Under the pieces are notes generated by a model. It did no database searches. It was not told where the DNA came from and saw nothing but the letters and a program-made list of their open reading frames with translations. DNA of 64,000 bases. Source: Salvator merianae (taxonomy: Eukaryota; Chordata; Lepidosauria; Squamata; Teiidae). The stretch lies in contig QVOM02000126.1 of NCBI GenBank assembly GCA_003586115.2, positions 3,949,699 through 4,013,698 on the forward strand, read 5' to 3'. The translations under genes were made by a program, and so were the position numbers. Below are positions 33,073 to 44,408 of the stretch, in pieces. Within the stretch, counting starts at the first letter, position 1. Every line of letters begins with the position of its first letter.

Positions 33073-33574
33073 CTAGATAATTTCGTACAGCAATCCTGGG
33101 TTCTTAGTGATAAGCAAATCTCAATATTCTTTGCACTGACTTTGACACTGGATAGCAGGAGGCAATTGTAGGATCTAAAGAAGATCCCACAACTGCCTCT
33201 TGCTGCCCCTGCCAGACATGGAAAGCAATCACAGGCTCTTATTTCTGTTTTTGTAACTATTTCTCTTGCAAATACTCATGTTAGCCAAGACCCCCCCCCC
33301 TTCCCTTCCCTTTGTTTTGTTTTTTTATGAATTGGGTATTTGGAAGAGGAAAAATTACAAAAGGGGCCAGCAGACTGAAGTAAAGGATTGCTCTTACAGG
33401 AAACCTGGCATTGTTGCCAGATTTCCTATAATCATGATATTACGGGATATTGCCTCCATATTGTGGGACTATACTGGGAATGCCACAGTTATGTGTGGCA
33501 TTCCCAATATAATCCCTGGAGAATCACAGTTTTAGCCCATGTTTGAAGGCACCTACATTTTGCATCAGTTAGAA
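33073..33574. other. unassigned sequence with a poly(C) run and a hairpin
   Basis: A C run lies at about 33290-33299. GGGAATGCCAC (33478-33488) pairs with GTGGCATTCCC (33497-33507), an 11-bp perfect stem. No gene recognised. Confidence 0.45.
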
Positions 33575-33640
33575 TAGCCTTCTGCAACCTGTTGTCCTCC
33601 AGATGTTTTGCACCATAGTTTCAATCAGGTGTGTGCACTC
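33575..33640. repeat. dispersed palindromic repeat, one arm
   Basis: TGTTGTCCTCCAGATGTTTTG followed by ACCATAGTTTCAATCAG is one arm of the same squamate repeat as at 13893 and 4713. Confidence 0.5.
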
Positions 33641-33835
33641 CAGGACACCAAGATTGTAGAAGGCTTCTACAAATATAGTTCTGTAACTGTGCAGCAAATC
33701 AAAATGCTGTTCTGGAGAGTAAAAGATGGTCTTCCATCTGCTATTTTGTTCCTTTCCCACCATTCAGTGGTCCTGATGCATGGGGTTAAACTGTAAATGA
33801 TCCTCCAAGACTGCTAATACTGAGGAATAATTAAG

Positions 33836-33977
33836 GATGCATCCACACTGTCCTTGATTGGGGTGGTCATTGTGCAGCAGCACAGCACTGCTGTGATGGG
33901 GTTGGGTGTGGGAAGCCCACAGACTGGCCCGAACCCTTCTAGTTAGAACGGTTCACTATCGTATGTGCGAACTGAAC
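33836..33977. mobile_element. GGGCC-end MITE remnant
   Basis: TGCATCCACACTGTCC at left and TATGTGCGAACTGAACC at right are degenerate termini. CAGCAGCACAGCACTGCTG is an internal palindrome. Confidence 0.35.
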
Positions 33978-33979
33978 CT

Positions 33980-34340
33980 CTGAGCCTGAAGACCAGAAGG
34001 TAGCAACTGCAATACCAACTTCAAAAAAGGATCCAGGGATGATTGAGGAAATTACAGAACAAATTACATCAGTTCCAGGAAACATGATGAAAACCATCAT
34101 GAAGGAAAAAAAAAATAGTCTATACATAGAACTGCAAGCATTACTGACAGAAAATCAGCATGGCTTCTGCAAAGGTAATACATGCGTTACTAACTTGTTA
34201 GAATTATTTGAAAGTGTTAATAAGGAAGTGGATAAAGTTGTTCCAGTTGACATTGTCTATCTGGACTTTCAGAAGGCTTTTGACAAAGGCCCTCCTCATC
34301 AAAGGCTCCTAAATAAATTCATCAATCATGGAATAAGATC
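33980..34340 (+). pseudogene. CR1-type LINE reverse transcriptase, 5' part of a split copy
   Basis: Translation shows SVPGNMMKTIMKE, ENQHGFCKGNTCVTNLLELF and VDIVYLDFQKAFDKGPPHQR, the CR1 RT region up to motif A (LDFQKAFD). It breaks off after NHGI because a family A element starts at about 34341. The frame resumes at about 34796. Dead copy. Confidence 0.9.
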
Positions 34341-34795
34341 GTTTTCACACTTACCATGTTAGAACAGGATAATTATCCTGTTCTAACTTGGTATTGACCA
34401 TGCAGCACAGACACTGTCCACACTGCGTGGCCCTATCACCTTACCTGAACCAGGCTACTGGCATTTGTGGCATTCAAGGTTACCATGGCAGTGGCCGGGA
34501 AGCATCCAGCAGCTGCCATGGTGACTCCCAGGGCCTTGCAGCATGCAGGTGTGCACAGGCACAACTGATCGCACAGATGCAATCAGTTGATTGCACAGGC
34601 CTGGATGCCATGCTGCAAGGTAAGTGTGAGTGTTATCAGCTCCCGGTAAAGGTGTGGAGTACAAATTTGTGTTCCACAGTTAGGAGTGATTGGGAACAGC
34701 ATTATGCCGCTCCCAGCCGCTTGGGTCTTTGCTAAGTGCAGATGTACTTGGCTAGCAAGTGGCCTTGATGCTTGTTAGCAACAAGTGCAAATTAG
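34341..34795 (-). mobile_element. family A MITE inserted in CR1
   Basis: Next to the degenerate left end (CGTTTTCACACTTACC) lies a perfect 30-bp palindrome at 34358-34387 (GTTAGAACAGGATAA and its complement). Internal CCATGGCAGTGGCC and CAATCAGTTGATTG palindromes follow. H1 is at the right (GCTAGCAAG...CTTGTTAGC) with ACAAGTGCAAATTAGC. Terminal GGGCC motifs are eroded and the target duplication is not clear. Confidence 0.85.
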
Positions 34796-35945
34796 CTCTA
34801 AGAGAGCAGGTTCTGTCCAAGATTGGTAACTGGCTAAAGGACAGGAAACAGAGTGGTAATAAATGGGCAGTTCTCGTAGAGGAGGGAAGAAAAAGTGGGG
34901 TTCCCCAAGGTTCAATATTGGGACCTTACTTATTAATTTATTCATGAATGATCTAGAAATAGGGGTGAGTAGTGAGATAGTGCAGTTTGCTGATGACATC
35001 AAATTATTCAGGATAGTAAAAAATAAAAGAGATTCTGAAAAGCTCCAGAGGGATGTCTTGAAATTGGGTGAGTGGGCCATGAAGTGTTGAATGGGCTTCA
35101 GTCTTAGGCAAAGAACCCCAATTACACCTATAAACTGATGGGACAGACCAGAAAGGGGATCTTGGGGTTCTGATGGATAGCAAAAAAAGAAGTTGTCAAC
35201 CTGGTGCACAGCAGCAGTTAAAAAAGCAAATTCAATGCTAGGATTAATTAAGAAGGGAACAGAAAATAAGTTAGCAAGCATCATTGTGCCTCTTTATAAA
35301 TCTGTGGTGAGACCACACTTGGAACATTGTGTACAATTCTGGTCACCACAGCTCTGAAAGAATATTGTGGAATTGGAAAAAGTGCAGAAAAGGACAACCA
35401 GAATGATCAAGGGCCTGGAACACCTCCCTTATGAAATTAGGCTGCAACATCTAGCCCTCTTCAGCCTTGAAAGTGATTAAGAGGTGACCTGATTGAAGTA
35501 TATAAAATCATGCATGGTGTGGAAAAGGTGGAAAAAAACATTATCTTTTGCACAACACTAGAACTAGGGGGCACTCTAGGAAATTGATGGACAGGAGAAT
35601 TAGAACCAACAAGGGAAAGTATTTTTTTCATTGAGGATCACCAGTCTATGGAATTTACTAACAAGAGGTATGACTGCAACCTACCTGGATAGTTTTAAGA
35701 AAGGGTTAGACAACTTCATGGAGGACAGGTGTATCAATGGCTGCTAGAATGAATGCCCAGGTACCAACTCCAGCTTGAAGAGACAGGTAGGATGCCTTTT
35801 AAGACCATCTGCAGGGAGTCAAGAGCAGGTGAAGGTTTTGCCTTTGCCTTCTGCTTGAGATGTCCAGAAGCAATTGGTGGGCTACTGTGTGAGGATTAGA
35901 TGGGCTGTGGCCTGATCCAGCAGGGCTCCTTTTATATTCTTATAC
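34796..35945 (+). pseudogene. CR1-type LINE reverse transcriptase, 3' part of the split copy, with tail
   Basis: Continues with LSKIGNWLKDRKQ, SGVPQGSILGP (RT motif B region), then in another frame INLFMNDLE and VQFADDIKLF (catalytic FADD, motif C). At least one frameshift separates these at about 34920-34940. Further on LWSPQL-like and RMIKGLEHLPYE-like segments follow, and the tail GCAGGTGAAGGTTTTGCC, GCCTGATCCAGCAGGG, TATATTCTTATACTC ends at about 35945. Together with 33980-34340 this is the longest CR1 in the window. Confidence 0.9.
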
Positions 35946-36880
35946 TCTTTAGAGATAATCCACAAGGATGAACAAATTGAAAAATACTTTTAGTTGAATT
36001 TAGTGAGTCCCCACTTTGTGTTTCATCAGTTATGATGATTAAAATGTACAGAAGACAGATATGAGTCCAAACCCAATATCTGCATCTGATGAAGACTTTT
36101 GGGTGAACCATTACCATGTAGGTTTTCAGACACATGCTTTTCCCGCTACAGGTTATAGTATTCACTGCAGCAATGTAATGGACAAACAAATTGTATTTCT
36201 CTGCAGTGTCAAAAGAGGCCCTGAGCCACTTGTGGTATTTGGTTCATTTTTGTGCAAAATTCTGATGACAGATAAATTTCTCAGGCATCAAAGGAAGCAA
36301 TAAAGTGGACAAGTGTTTTCTCCTGTGCAACTCAACTTCTTGGCAATAACAACAAAGAAAACACTTGTTTGTCTCTCTTCAGCTCCAAATTTTCTAAAAG
36401 CAAAGCACTCCAAAGCTAAGTTGCTGCAAGTGCTTGCATTGAGCAATGAACAAAGCCAGACTCCTTCAGCAGATATAGATGAGTGGGAAACAAGTTAGCC
36501 ACTCCAAGAGGACTTTTGTAGCTCATCTTTATTTCTTCTTGTTCTTCGAAAGGAAGTATCATTCATTCTGAACTTTTATTTTCCAGTCTGAATGACATTA
36601 AACTTCCTTTAGTTGAAGAGTTTTGTTTAACTAGCGTTATCTACACAGTCCACGAAGACCTGTTAGTGAAACATCAAGAATTGTTATGGGGTTGTGTTTG
36701 TGGAAACTTCACCAAAACAAGATGTCTGTCTCCAAGTTATTTTATGTTGCTTAAGATGCATAAGGTGGGACAGGTACTGGCTCTTCCATAAGAGCTTATT
36801 ATGCTTGCAGGTTGTATGAGGTATCATCAGAGGGTTTTTATATCCAGAAAATAATGCCTCATCTTCATCTCTGTTATTAG
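35946..36880. other. unassigned sequence
   Basis: No recognised repeat or gene. Confidence 0.4.
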
Positions 36881-36884
36881 GTTC

Positions 36885-37231
36885 ACTGTTTGCACTTACC
36901 TACTAGTGAGCAATCAGGCACTGACTAGTGAGGTGCGTCTGCATTTTGGTGGAGGCTGAAGCAATTGGGAGTGGGCTACAGCCACTCCTGATTGCTGCTA
37001 GCTGTGGAGCACAAAATCGTGGACTGCTAGACTGCTCCTGGTATGCAGCGTTCGCACCTACTTGCAGGTGTGAATGCTGTGCTATATAGCTACAGCTGCA
37101 CTGTGAGTGCTGGAAGCCAGTTCCCAGGATGTTCCAACCCTCGCAGTGTGAATGGCTGCCACACTGCAAGACCTGTTCCGTCTTGGAATGTTCAATTCTG
37201 AACATTCCAAGATGGTAAGCATGAAAGCATT
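36885..37231 (+). mobile_element. family A multi-hairpin MITE, eroded ends
   Basis: H1 CTAGTGAG...CTGACTAGTGAGG near the left; GCAATTGGGAGTGG at 36961-36974 pairing with CCACTCCTGATTGC (13 of 14); GCAGCGTTCGCACCT with AGGTGTGAATGCTG; terminal hairpin TCTTGGAATGTTCA at 37181-37194 pairing perfectly with 37199-37212. Both GGGCC ends are mutated. Confidence 0.85.
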
Positions 37232-38245
37232 CTATGGCTGGAGTTGCGTAGCACTCTTGTCCCTGTGCACTAAGAAGAGCTCTATGTTAGTAGTGCTTTT
37301 CTTGAAGGAGCAGTGTGTGACCTACGCACTTGTTGCTTCCCCTGGCCATGCTAACATGCTTTCATTCCTCAGTTGTGATACTGCTGGTCAGGGCCATTTC
37401 CTGGTTTTAAAGATAGGGGTCATTGGCAGCCTGATAACAGTGGACCAGGTAGGTTCACCTAGCAGTGCTGGCATAGTGGTGAAATGGCCAACAGATGAGG
37501 GGAATAAGCTCTTGGAAGGTTCTTACTCCCAGCTTGCAGTTTCATAGGAGCTTCCAGGGAGCTCCTATGGCAGGATGGTGGCTGGCTGTGTGCGGGTCCA
37601 TGTGGATCTGTACTCTGTCAGTTCACCTACTGTGCCAAGAAGGGCAAAGCACAGCCTGAACCCTCATGGCTGAGTTGCAGTATCACAAGGGTGCTGTGCA
37701 GATCCAGTCTATGAGTGAAACTTTGGGATTACACAATGTTAATAATATAAGACAGATTTTTGCTCTGAGGCTTACAATCTAATAGCTGTGACACATGATG
37801 AAAGAGGAATAGGGAGGGAAAAGGCAAAATTAAGTATTTTGTAGGATAGATGGTATTGTCTCTGAATTTGCATTTGCTCCATTCAGGCAAGATGGTTCTA
37901 AGAGGAACTCATCAACTTGTCTCTTCAACTCTCCCCTCATTGTACTTCCCATATCTTCTGTGTTAGTTGTTGAATCTCAGTTGTTACAGATCTGCTTTTG
38001 TACATGTGTTATGCACTGTTCCCATGTATGTGCACAATCTTCAGGACTATGAGTTTGGTTTTACTAATAACGGTGTGATGCTGATCCAGAGGAAGGGGAA
38101 ACACTGGGTTCATCTTGATACAAAAGTTTCTTTATTGAAAATGTAAAAGGAACACAGGAAATAACTTTATTACAATGCAAGAAGTAAAATAACCAAATAG
38201 CAATAGTAATGGGTAAGTGGCAGCAATAAAACATTTTCTCGTTGG
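37232..38245. other. unassigned sequence
   Basis: No recognised repeat. The plus frame 37152-37547 starts inside the MITE and shows no domain. Confidence 0.4.
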
Positions 38246-38342
38246 GGCAAATTAGTCAAATGGTAGGCTCTATTAGTGAAGAGAGAGAGAGACTTGGCAA
38301 ATTAGTCAAATGGTAGGCTCTGTTAGTGAAGAGAGAGAGACC
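38246..38342. repeat. 50-bp tandem duplication with (GA)n
   Basis: Units start GGCAAATTAGTCAAATGG at 38246 and 38296 and differ by A/G after GGCTCT and in the length of a GA run. The near identity implies a recent event. Confidence 0.95.
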
Positions 38343-39500
38343 TGATAACACTTGACATTTATCAAGAGGGGAAGTAACCATGGCAATGGCTGGCTCTTCC
38401 TATCAGCCAGAGATTCAGAGTTACTCTTAACTCTAGCCATGGGTTGGAGTCCCTCAATTCAATGAACTCTTCTCCTCTGACTCCCTTGGTTCAAATTCCA
38501 TCAATACTTGCCTCCCACACACCATCATTTGTGCCCCTGGGAAGAACTGGGGTGACTACACTGAACTACAACCTCCCTTTTTCACTACAGGAAGAGTTTC
38601 TTTAACTAGAAGGGGTTTAAAAAGAATAGAGTGTGAGAGAAGTACCTTTGGATGAGAATTGAGAAGGAAAGCAATTAAGAGGGAAGGATCTTCTTAGTGG
38701 CCAATGAATGTGTGTACTCACATGTACTCTCTCACACACACATGCATGCAAGCATGCACACACATACAGAGGAGGATCACAATGCTTGGAAAGATAGGAT
38801 TACAGAAAAGACAAAAGTGTCAACACTCTGGCTAACTCCTCACCTTTCAGTACCGGTGAAGTGAGGTATAGGGTCCTAGAACTCAGTATGCTAATCAGTA
38901 TGCTCCTGTGGCTCAGCCTTATGAGATGCCAAGTAAGTCTCATTATCCACCTGGCTCTGAGTTAGCTCTTGCCTCTTTGTGACAATGGTGCTTGGACGCT
39001 CTCTATCAAAACCACTGATCGAAATCTCCTCCGGACAAGAATTTGTTTTGCTTCTAAGCTGCACAATTGATTAATACTTTGAGAGTGGTTTAATTGTTTC
39101 CTGGCACTTTCCTTCTTTTCTGAGAAAATATTATGTATTCAGTTGAAAATAAAGGGTTAAAAAAGAAGTAAAGCTGTGTCCACACAGAGACCCTTGTGTG
39201 GCCCCCAGCCACCCTGGGAGCAGGGGTGTCTACACATCGGGATGTCCCTGCTGTGGTGTATTTATTTGCACCTCATTCAAGAGGCTTCTAGGCTATCCCA
39301 GTTGCTCTGGGAGTTGATTGACTAGAAAGACTGGTGAAACATCTATTGGGGCATTTGTTGGTGCTTCATTCACCTCACCTCCCCTTGTGGATGGATGGGG
39401 GCATGAGGAGGTGATTTACCAGCATGGTTTCTGCCTAGGTTGGTTTTGCATGGGACTAAAGATAGTTGACTTCAGGAGCCATTTGTGATCTGGTGCAAAA
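38343..39500. other. unassigned sequence with a CA-rich microsatellite
   Basis: CA-rich tract with CATGCATGCAAGCATGCA at about 38731-38767. No recognised repeat family or gene. Confidence 0.4.
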
Positions 39501-39519
39501 GTACTTCAGCCAGAAACTT
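39501..39519. repeat. L1 target-site duplication, left copy
   Basis: GTACTTCAGCCAGAAACTT. The partner at 41149-41167 differs at one base. Confidence 0.85.
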
Positions 39520-41148
39520 TTTTAAAAAATTATGTGTTACAGCATGTACATACAACATTAAAAAGTCATATATTCCAACAATTAACAGACATCCACTGCT
39601 TTCCACAAAAGTAAGATAAACATAAATTATTACCTAATATGGTAGATTCTTCAAGATCAAATAAAAGATAAGACTATTTAAAGTTATTGTGAATATAAAA
39701 TTACTATTGCCTTAACATGACAAGAATATTGACAACGCTTCCGCTGATGGGGCCAAATTAGCATCTATTTTTGAAATATAATCTGTTAGAGGGGCCTAAA
39801 TTTCTGTAAATGTTATTGTTACTATTTGTCCCTTCATCAACTTGTGGTGATAGGTCAGACTTTCGTTGACAACCAGGTCCCACAACCTTTTGTACCAGGA
39901 AATAAGAGTAAGCTTTGATTGATCTTTCCATCCCAAAGAGATTGTCTTTTTTATTGCAAGTATCATAAAGTCTAATAAAAATCTATACTTAAAAGCCAAC
40001 GAGTCTTTATTATAAATGTGGAGCAAGCCCCTTTCTTTGGAGATGAGTATGTCTTGCTTGAGTATATGTGATACCTCTTTTTGTATCAAATTCCAGAATG
40101 ATCCTATCACTGGGCATTCCCACCACATGTGGGCGAATGTTCCAATCTGTCCACAATTATGCCAGCACAAAGGAGAATAGGCAGGCAGCATTTTAGACAG
40201 TAAAATCAGAGTACGATGCCATTGGTATAGCGTTTCCAAATGTATTTCTCTGGTAAATGCTGATTTAGACAATCAATTGGAAACTGATGTGGCTATACTC
40301 CATCTTGCATCGTCCAACTGAATGCCAAGGTCTGATTGCCATAAATTTCACAAAGCAGCTGTATCAGTAGTTTGTAAATCATTGAAACCAAACCTCCTTG
40401 TGTGGGGGGAAAAAGTTCAAACGCATTCTCAGATGTAGTCATTTTTCTCCTCATACAAGATCTTAACAGTATAGAACTTAATACAGATATTAAGCTGGAA
40501 GAGCCTGTCCAACCATATGGAGAGTGCCTCAAGTTTTCTATAATTTGATCTTTTGATATTTCCTACAAATTATTTTGATAAGAGTCTTTAACTAAAATTA
40601 AATTATTTCGCTTTAAGATTTCACAGTCTGCTTTTGAGATCATGTTTGCTAGGGAACCCCACACTTTTATGGGTGTAATCAGAGATGGAGTAGGGAGTAA
40701 AATAGTTTTCCATTGCGCCCATGTCTTAACTGTACAGTGAAGCATAGGATTCTGTATGTTCTCAATATACTTAGGAGTGTTAAAAAAGAAGGGATATTTT
40801 AACATGTCTAGAATTTCCTGTGCCTCACATCTCAACCACCATTGCTTGAAAGAATGAGTAGAGAAATAAATGTCGAAGTTGAAAGTCGCAAAATAACAAG
40901 ATAAGTTAGGTTACCCCCATCCTCCCATTTCTTTAGTTCTATAATAAAATTTTCTAGCTAATCTTGGTTTCTTCCCCACAAAAATAAATTTATTCAAAAT
41001 TTTTCCCATTTTTTTCAGCTCAGAATTCGATAAAAAAATTGAAATTGTTTGAAAAAAGTATAGAATTTTAGGTAGTATCATCATTTTAATTGCTGCAATT
41101 CTTCCTAACCAAGATACATTTTTGTTTTTCCAAGTTTTTATGTCTTTT
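39520..41148 (-). pseudogene. L1 LINE, 5'-truncated, ORF2 C-terminal region
   Basis: Read on the minus strand from 41148: WLGRIAAIKMMILPKILYFFQT, LNKFIFVGKKPRLARK, TKEMGGWG, then KQWWLRCEAQEI and a frame at 40563-40835. The C-terminal frame 39796-40272 contains CWHNCGQIGTFAHMWWECPVIGSFWNLI, the L1 ORF2 cysteine-rich region, and ends with a stop at 39796. Several frames are broken by stops or shifts, so it is dead. The 3' UTR and a short A-rich end lie at the left. It is flanked by a 19-bp target duplication (18 of 19), which fixes both ends and shows 5' truncation at insertion. Confidence 0.95.
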
Positions 41149-41167
41149 GTACTTCAGCCAAAAACTT
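41149..41167. repeat. L1 target-site duplication, right copy
   Basis: GTACTTCAGCCAAAAACTT, partner of 39501-39519. Confidence 0.85.
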
Positions 41168-41521
41168 CAAGGCTCTGAGAGGGATTCTCTGCCACAGGTT
41201 GTCATGGCTCCAAGCTGGATCCTACCCCCATTTGGGGATACAGCCTAAGAGTTAGTATATTTGTCTGGGTTAGTTTTCAGAGAATTATCTAGTCCAATAT
41301 AGCAATCAAAATCAGTTTTAAAAAATGGGGTGCAAATCTGCTTCAAGAATAATTTTGGCAAATTTTAAATTCTAAGATAGTGTAGTACCCCAGAGAAATA
41401 TGTATGCAGTTCATACATCAACATAGAGGCTTTTAAAACTGTGTGAAGATGCCTTATCAGAATTCTCCTGCTTACGTAGCAAAGGGGCAGGGGCCACTGC
41501 ACCAAATCATCTTCAAAGGAA
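41168..41521. other. unassigned sequence
   Basis: No recognised repeat or gene. Confidence 0.4.
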
Positions 41522-41660
41522 GACATAATTCCCAATTTGAAGGTTTTGCCTTCGTCTTCTGTTTGGGAGTGCCCGGAAGCAATTGGTGGGTCACTGCGTG
41601 AGACAAGATAGGCTGTGGCCTGATCCAGCAGGGATGATCTTATGGCCTTATGAGCACAGA
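41522..41660 (+). mobile_element. CR1-type LINE 3' end fragment
   Basis: GAAGGTTTTGCCTTCGTC, GAAGCAATTGGTGGGTC, GGCCTGATCCAGCAGGG and a TTATGGCCTTATGAG end. Confidence 0.85.
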
Positions 41661-42395
41661 ACCACTTTACCAAAAAAATACTCTCTGGAGAAATTTCAGT
41701 TTTCCCTTTCTACAGAGACAGCCAACTCAAGTTTATCAGTCCATTCACAGTAAACATGTTGAGTAGATCAGATAGTGTTTACTGCCATTTTTTGTTGTCT
41801 GATGCAAACAGGGGGGTTACCCATAAAATTGCCACGTTTCTTACCCAAGCCATAAGAACATGGGAACAATTTTGCAGTAGTCAGTAGACGGCAGCCATTT
41901 TGGCTACAATTTTAATGTAAACTGAATTTAATTATAATGCTATAAGCTGTTTCTGCAGCTGCAATTTGTACTGAACTGGTCTATGACTGTAATAAAGAAC
42001 TGGGCTGATTAGTAATACTGAATGATGGGATATCAGTAGCTAATCCTGGAACAGAAAAAGAGAGGAAGGGAGAAAGAGACAGCAGGTTATTTCAATCAAC
42101 ATTATTAAATATATTGACTACGTGATACTGTCCACTCTGTTTGCAGATGACGAACTGGTTGAGGAGGATGTTGCTGAATAACCTCGGGGGGGGGGGCGGA
42201 GGGGGACCGTTTATCTGTTCCTCCTCCTGTTGCTCTTCCTCCTCCTCCTTCTGCAGGATTTGGTCAGTGTAATCACTCTGGAAATGTCCTTCAAGAAGAA
42301 AGTGACACTGGATACCGGGCTATGTGGAATTGGTCTAATGCCTTGTGTGCTTAAGTTCTTATGATCGGCTCTGTCATTGTACATGAAGTTCAGTG
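41661..42395. other. unassigned sequence with G-run and CT-rich tract
   Basis: A G-rich run at about 42185-42206 is followed by CCTCCTCCT-type sequence to 42255. TGATCGGCTCTG and nearby text are unassigned. No gene recognised. Confidence 0.4.
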
Positions 42396-42399
42396 AGAT

Positions 42400-42795
42400 A
42401 CAAGATTTTTTTTTTTTTTTTTAATCTATATAGCACCCTATACCATAGACTCAGGGCAATGAACAAATGAGATGCAATTGAATAAAAACTATTCAATACA
42501 CACACACACATAAAATCCACCAATATCACAGGGTAGAGGAAAAGGGCAAAATTAACCTACAAATGCCAGCGGAAAAACAAATGCTTTTACTCGATGCCAA
42601 AAGTGTTATGGGTGTCAAATCTGTGACGGAAGACAGCTCCAAAGCGTTGGGGCCACCACGGAGAAAGCTCTGTCTCTGGCCATTGTCCCAGAGTTAACAT
42701 AAAGGGATAGAATTTCTAAGAGGCTTCTCCAAAAGATCTTAATGGGTAGAGTGGATTGTAAGGATGGAGGCATGCTTTCAGTGCCCCACCTGCAC
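42400..42795 (-). mobile_element. LINE 3' region and dispersed repeat, antisense
   Basis: A poly(T) run (about 42403-42422) followed by AGACTCAGGGCAATGAAC marks an antisense LINE tail. Farther on AGCGTTGGGGCCACCACGG, AGAAAGCTCTGTCTCTGG matches the 50560-50765 sequence and belongs to a dispersed reptile repeat I cannot name. Confidence 0.5.
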
Positions 42796-42832
42796 TCTTT
42801 TAGTTGGTCTGAAATTATAGTATTTAGACCTT

Positions 42833-42966
42833 GGTCTTTTGTGCACTGGGCCTTTTTCTAGATTATATCCGGGGTAGGGCCTGCCATAGTCTGCTGCATC
42901 AGCCTGCAGATGCCAGGTCCCTATCCCAGGTTACAATCCAGAATATGACCCAGTGCACAAAGGGCC
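42833..42966. mobile_element. family C-like MITE, 134 bp
   Basis: Ends GGTCTTTTGTGCACTGGG and CCCAGTGCACAAAGGGCC are inverted, flanked by CTT (42830-42832, 42967-42969). The interior ATTATATCC and GGTCCCTATCCC resemble the 180-bp copies, with a shorter middle. Confidence 0.85.
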
Positions 42967-42969
42967 CTT

Positions 42970-43582
42970 GCTTGTACAAATCTATGCCTTCTTCTTTTCC
43001 CCATTGAGTAAGACATTCCCAAATGCACCCTGCAATACAATGCATGTTTTCTTATGGAGTAACTACACACGTTTTACCATGCATTGAATCCGTTTCCACT
43101 GCAGGGAAATCACATCAAAATGTGAACTCTCACAGCCATTCTGTAGCATTTTCTACTGAATCAGTCTTTGTTTACAGAGATCTTTTTCCTTCCTCCCGTG
43201 CAGGTTTTTTTCTCCTTCAAGTGTGCTCATATTGAGCATTTTTCAGAGACTGGATATCTGTTTAAGGAGAAGATGAAAGGGCATTCTTTCTCTTTTCCCA
43301 GGCAACTAATAATTTTCAGTGGTACCAGATTATTGCCACCCAGGCTCCACCCAGCTTTAAGAAAAAAAGAACCTCCCCAATGTTTATGCAGATTTTGCAG
43401 ATGGGCAAAACAAAGTGGCTCAACTTCACACGTTTGGAAAGATCAAAAGTACACTTGCTCACTGAAGAAACAAAACATTTGGCAAACAATGATACATGGT
43501 GGTCCAGGATTCTAGCTACTAAGGATTAGGTAGGTCCTGCAATTTTAAAAAAAACATGCAGGAGCACTGGTAGACAAAACTA
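42970..43582. other. unassigned sequence
   Basis: No repeat recognised. Frames at 43023-43515 (+) have no family resemblance. Confidence 0.4.
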
Positions 43583-44408
43583 GGGACTGATTCGCACTTG
43601 ACGGTAGCAAGCATTGAGAATGCTTGCTAATCAAGTGTGTTTGAACCAGAAGTTGGCCAAAGCGACTGCAACCTTACCTGAAGCTCATAGTGAGCTTCAG
43701 GTAAGATTGCATTCACACAGCTGTACCACGGCAGCGACCATCTTCCGGGCGATGTGGCCATCATGCATATGTGATGGGGCAATCAGGCCCAATTGGGCCA
43801 GCATGATGCCCCAATCAGGCCTGCGATGTCCCGATCGGGCTTGTGATGCCAGATAGGGCCATGCAATGCTCAATCTGGCGTTGTGGTGCCCAATTGGGCA
43901 CATGCCCAATGGTTGCTGCGGCAGCAGCCAGCAAGCATCTGGCTGCTGCCAAGGTGACTGGGAGGCCCACACAGTATGCAGGCGCAATGCGCCTCCGCTA
44001 TGGACCCATTGCAGTAGCGCCACTGGGCTTACACAATTGGGCTGTGTGGTGCCCCAGTAGGGCTATGTGGCCCTGACTGGGGCACTGCATGACCCTGATT
44101 GGGGCACTGCGTGGCCTGATTGCTTAGGTCTGATGGCGCTATCTCGACTGGCCCATTGCGCACGTGCACTGTGCGGGCCTCCCAGTTGCCATGGCAGTGG
44201 CTCACTGCTTGCAGGTCACTGCCACAGCGACCATTGGGTGCATGCCCAATTGATGTCGCAGGCCCAATCGGGGTAGCACACAGTGCTGCAGTGGCGAGGA
44301 TTGGGCATGCATTGTGGACGTGTCCATGCTGTGTGGTTAAGTACTGCACTAGCACAGACTAATTAGTCTAATTAGTCTGTGCCAGCATGGTAAGTGTGAA
44401 AACGGCCA
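43583..44408 (+). mobile_element. A-long multi-hairpin MITE, 826 bp
   Basis: Starts GGGACTGATTCGCACTTGAC and ends AAGTGTGAAAACGGCCA. Perfect stems: AGCAAGCATT at 43606-43615 / 43619-43628, and GCACAGACTAATTAG at 44352-44366 / 44368-44382. A stem of 20 of 21 pairs lies at 43667-43687 / 43691-43711. The interior holds many repeats of GGGGCA(C)TG...TGATTGGG type and two CCATGG-centred modules. Flanks CTA and GTA differ at one base. Confidence 0.8.
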
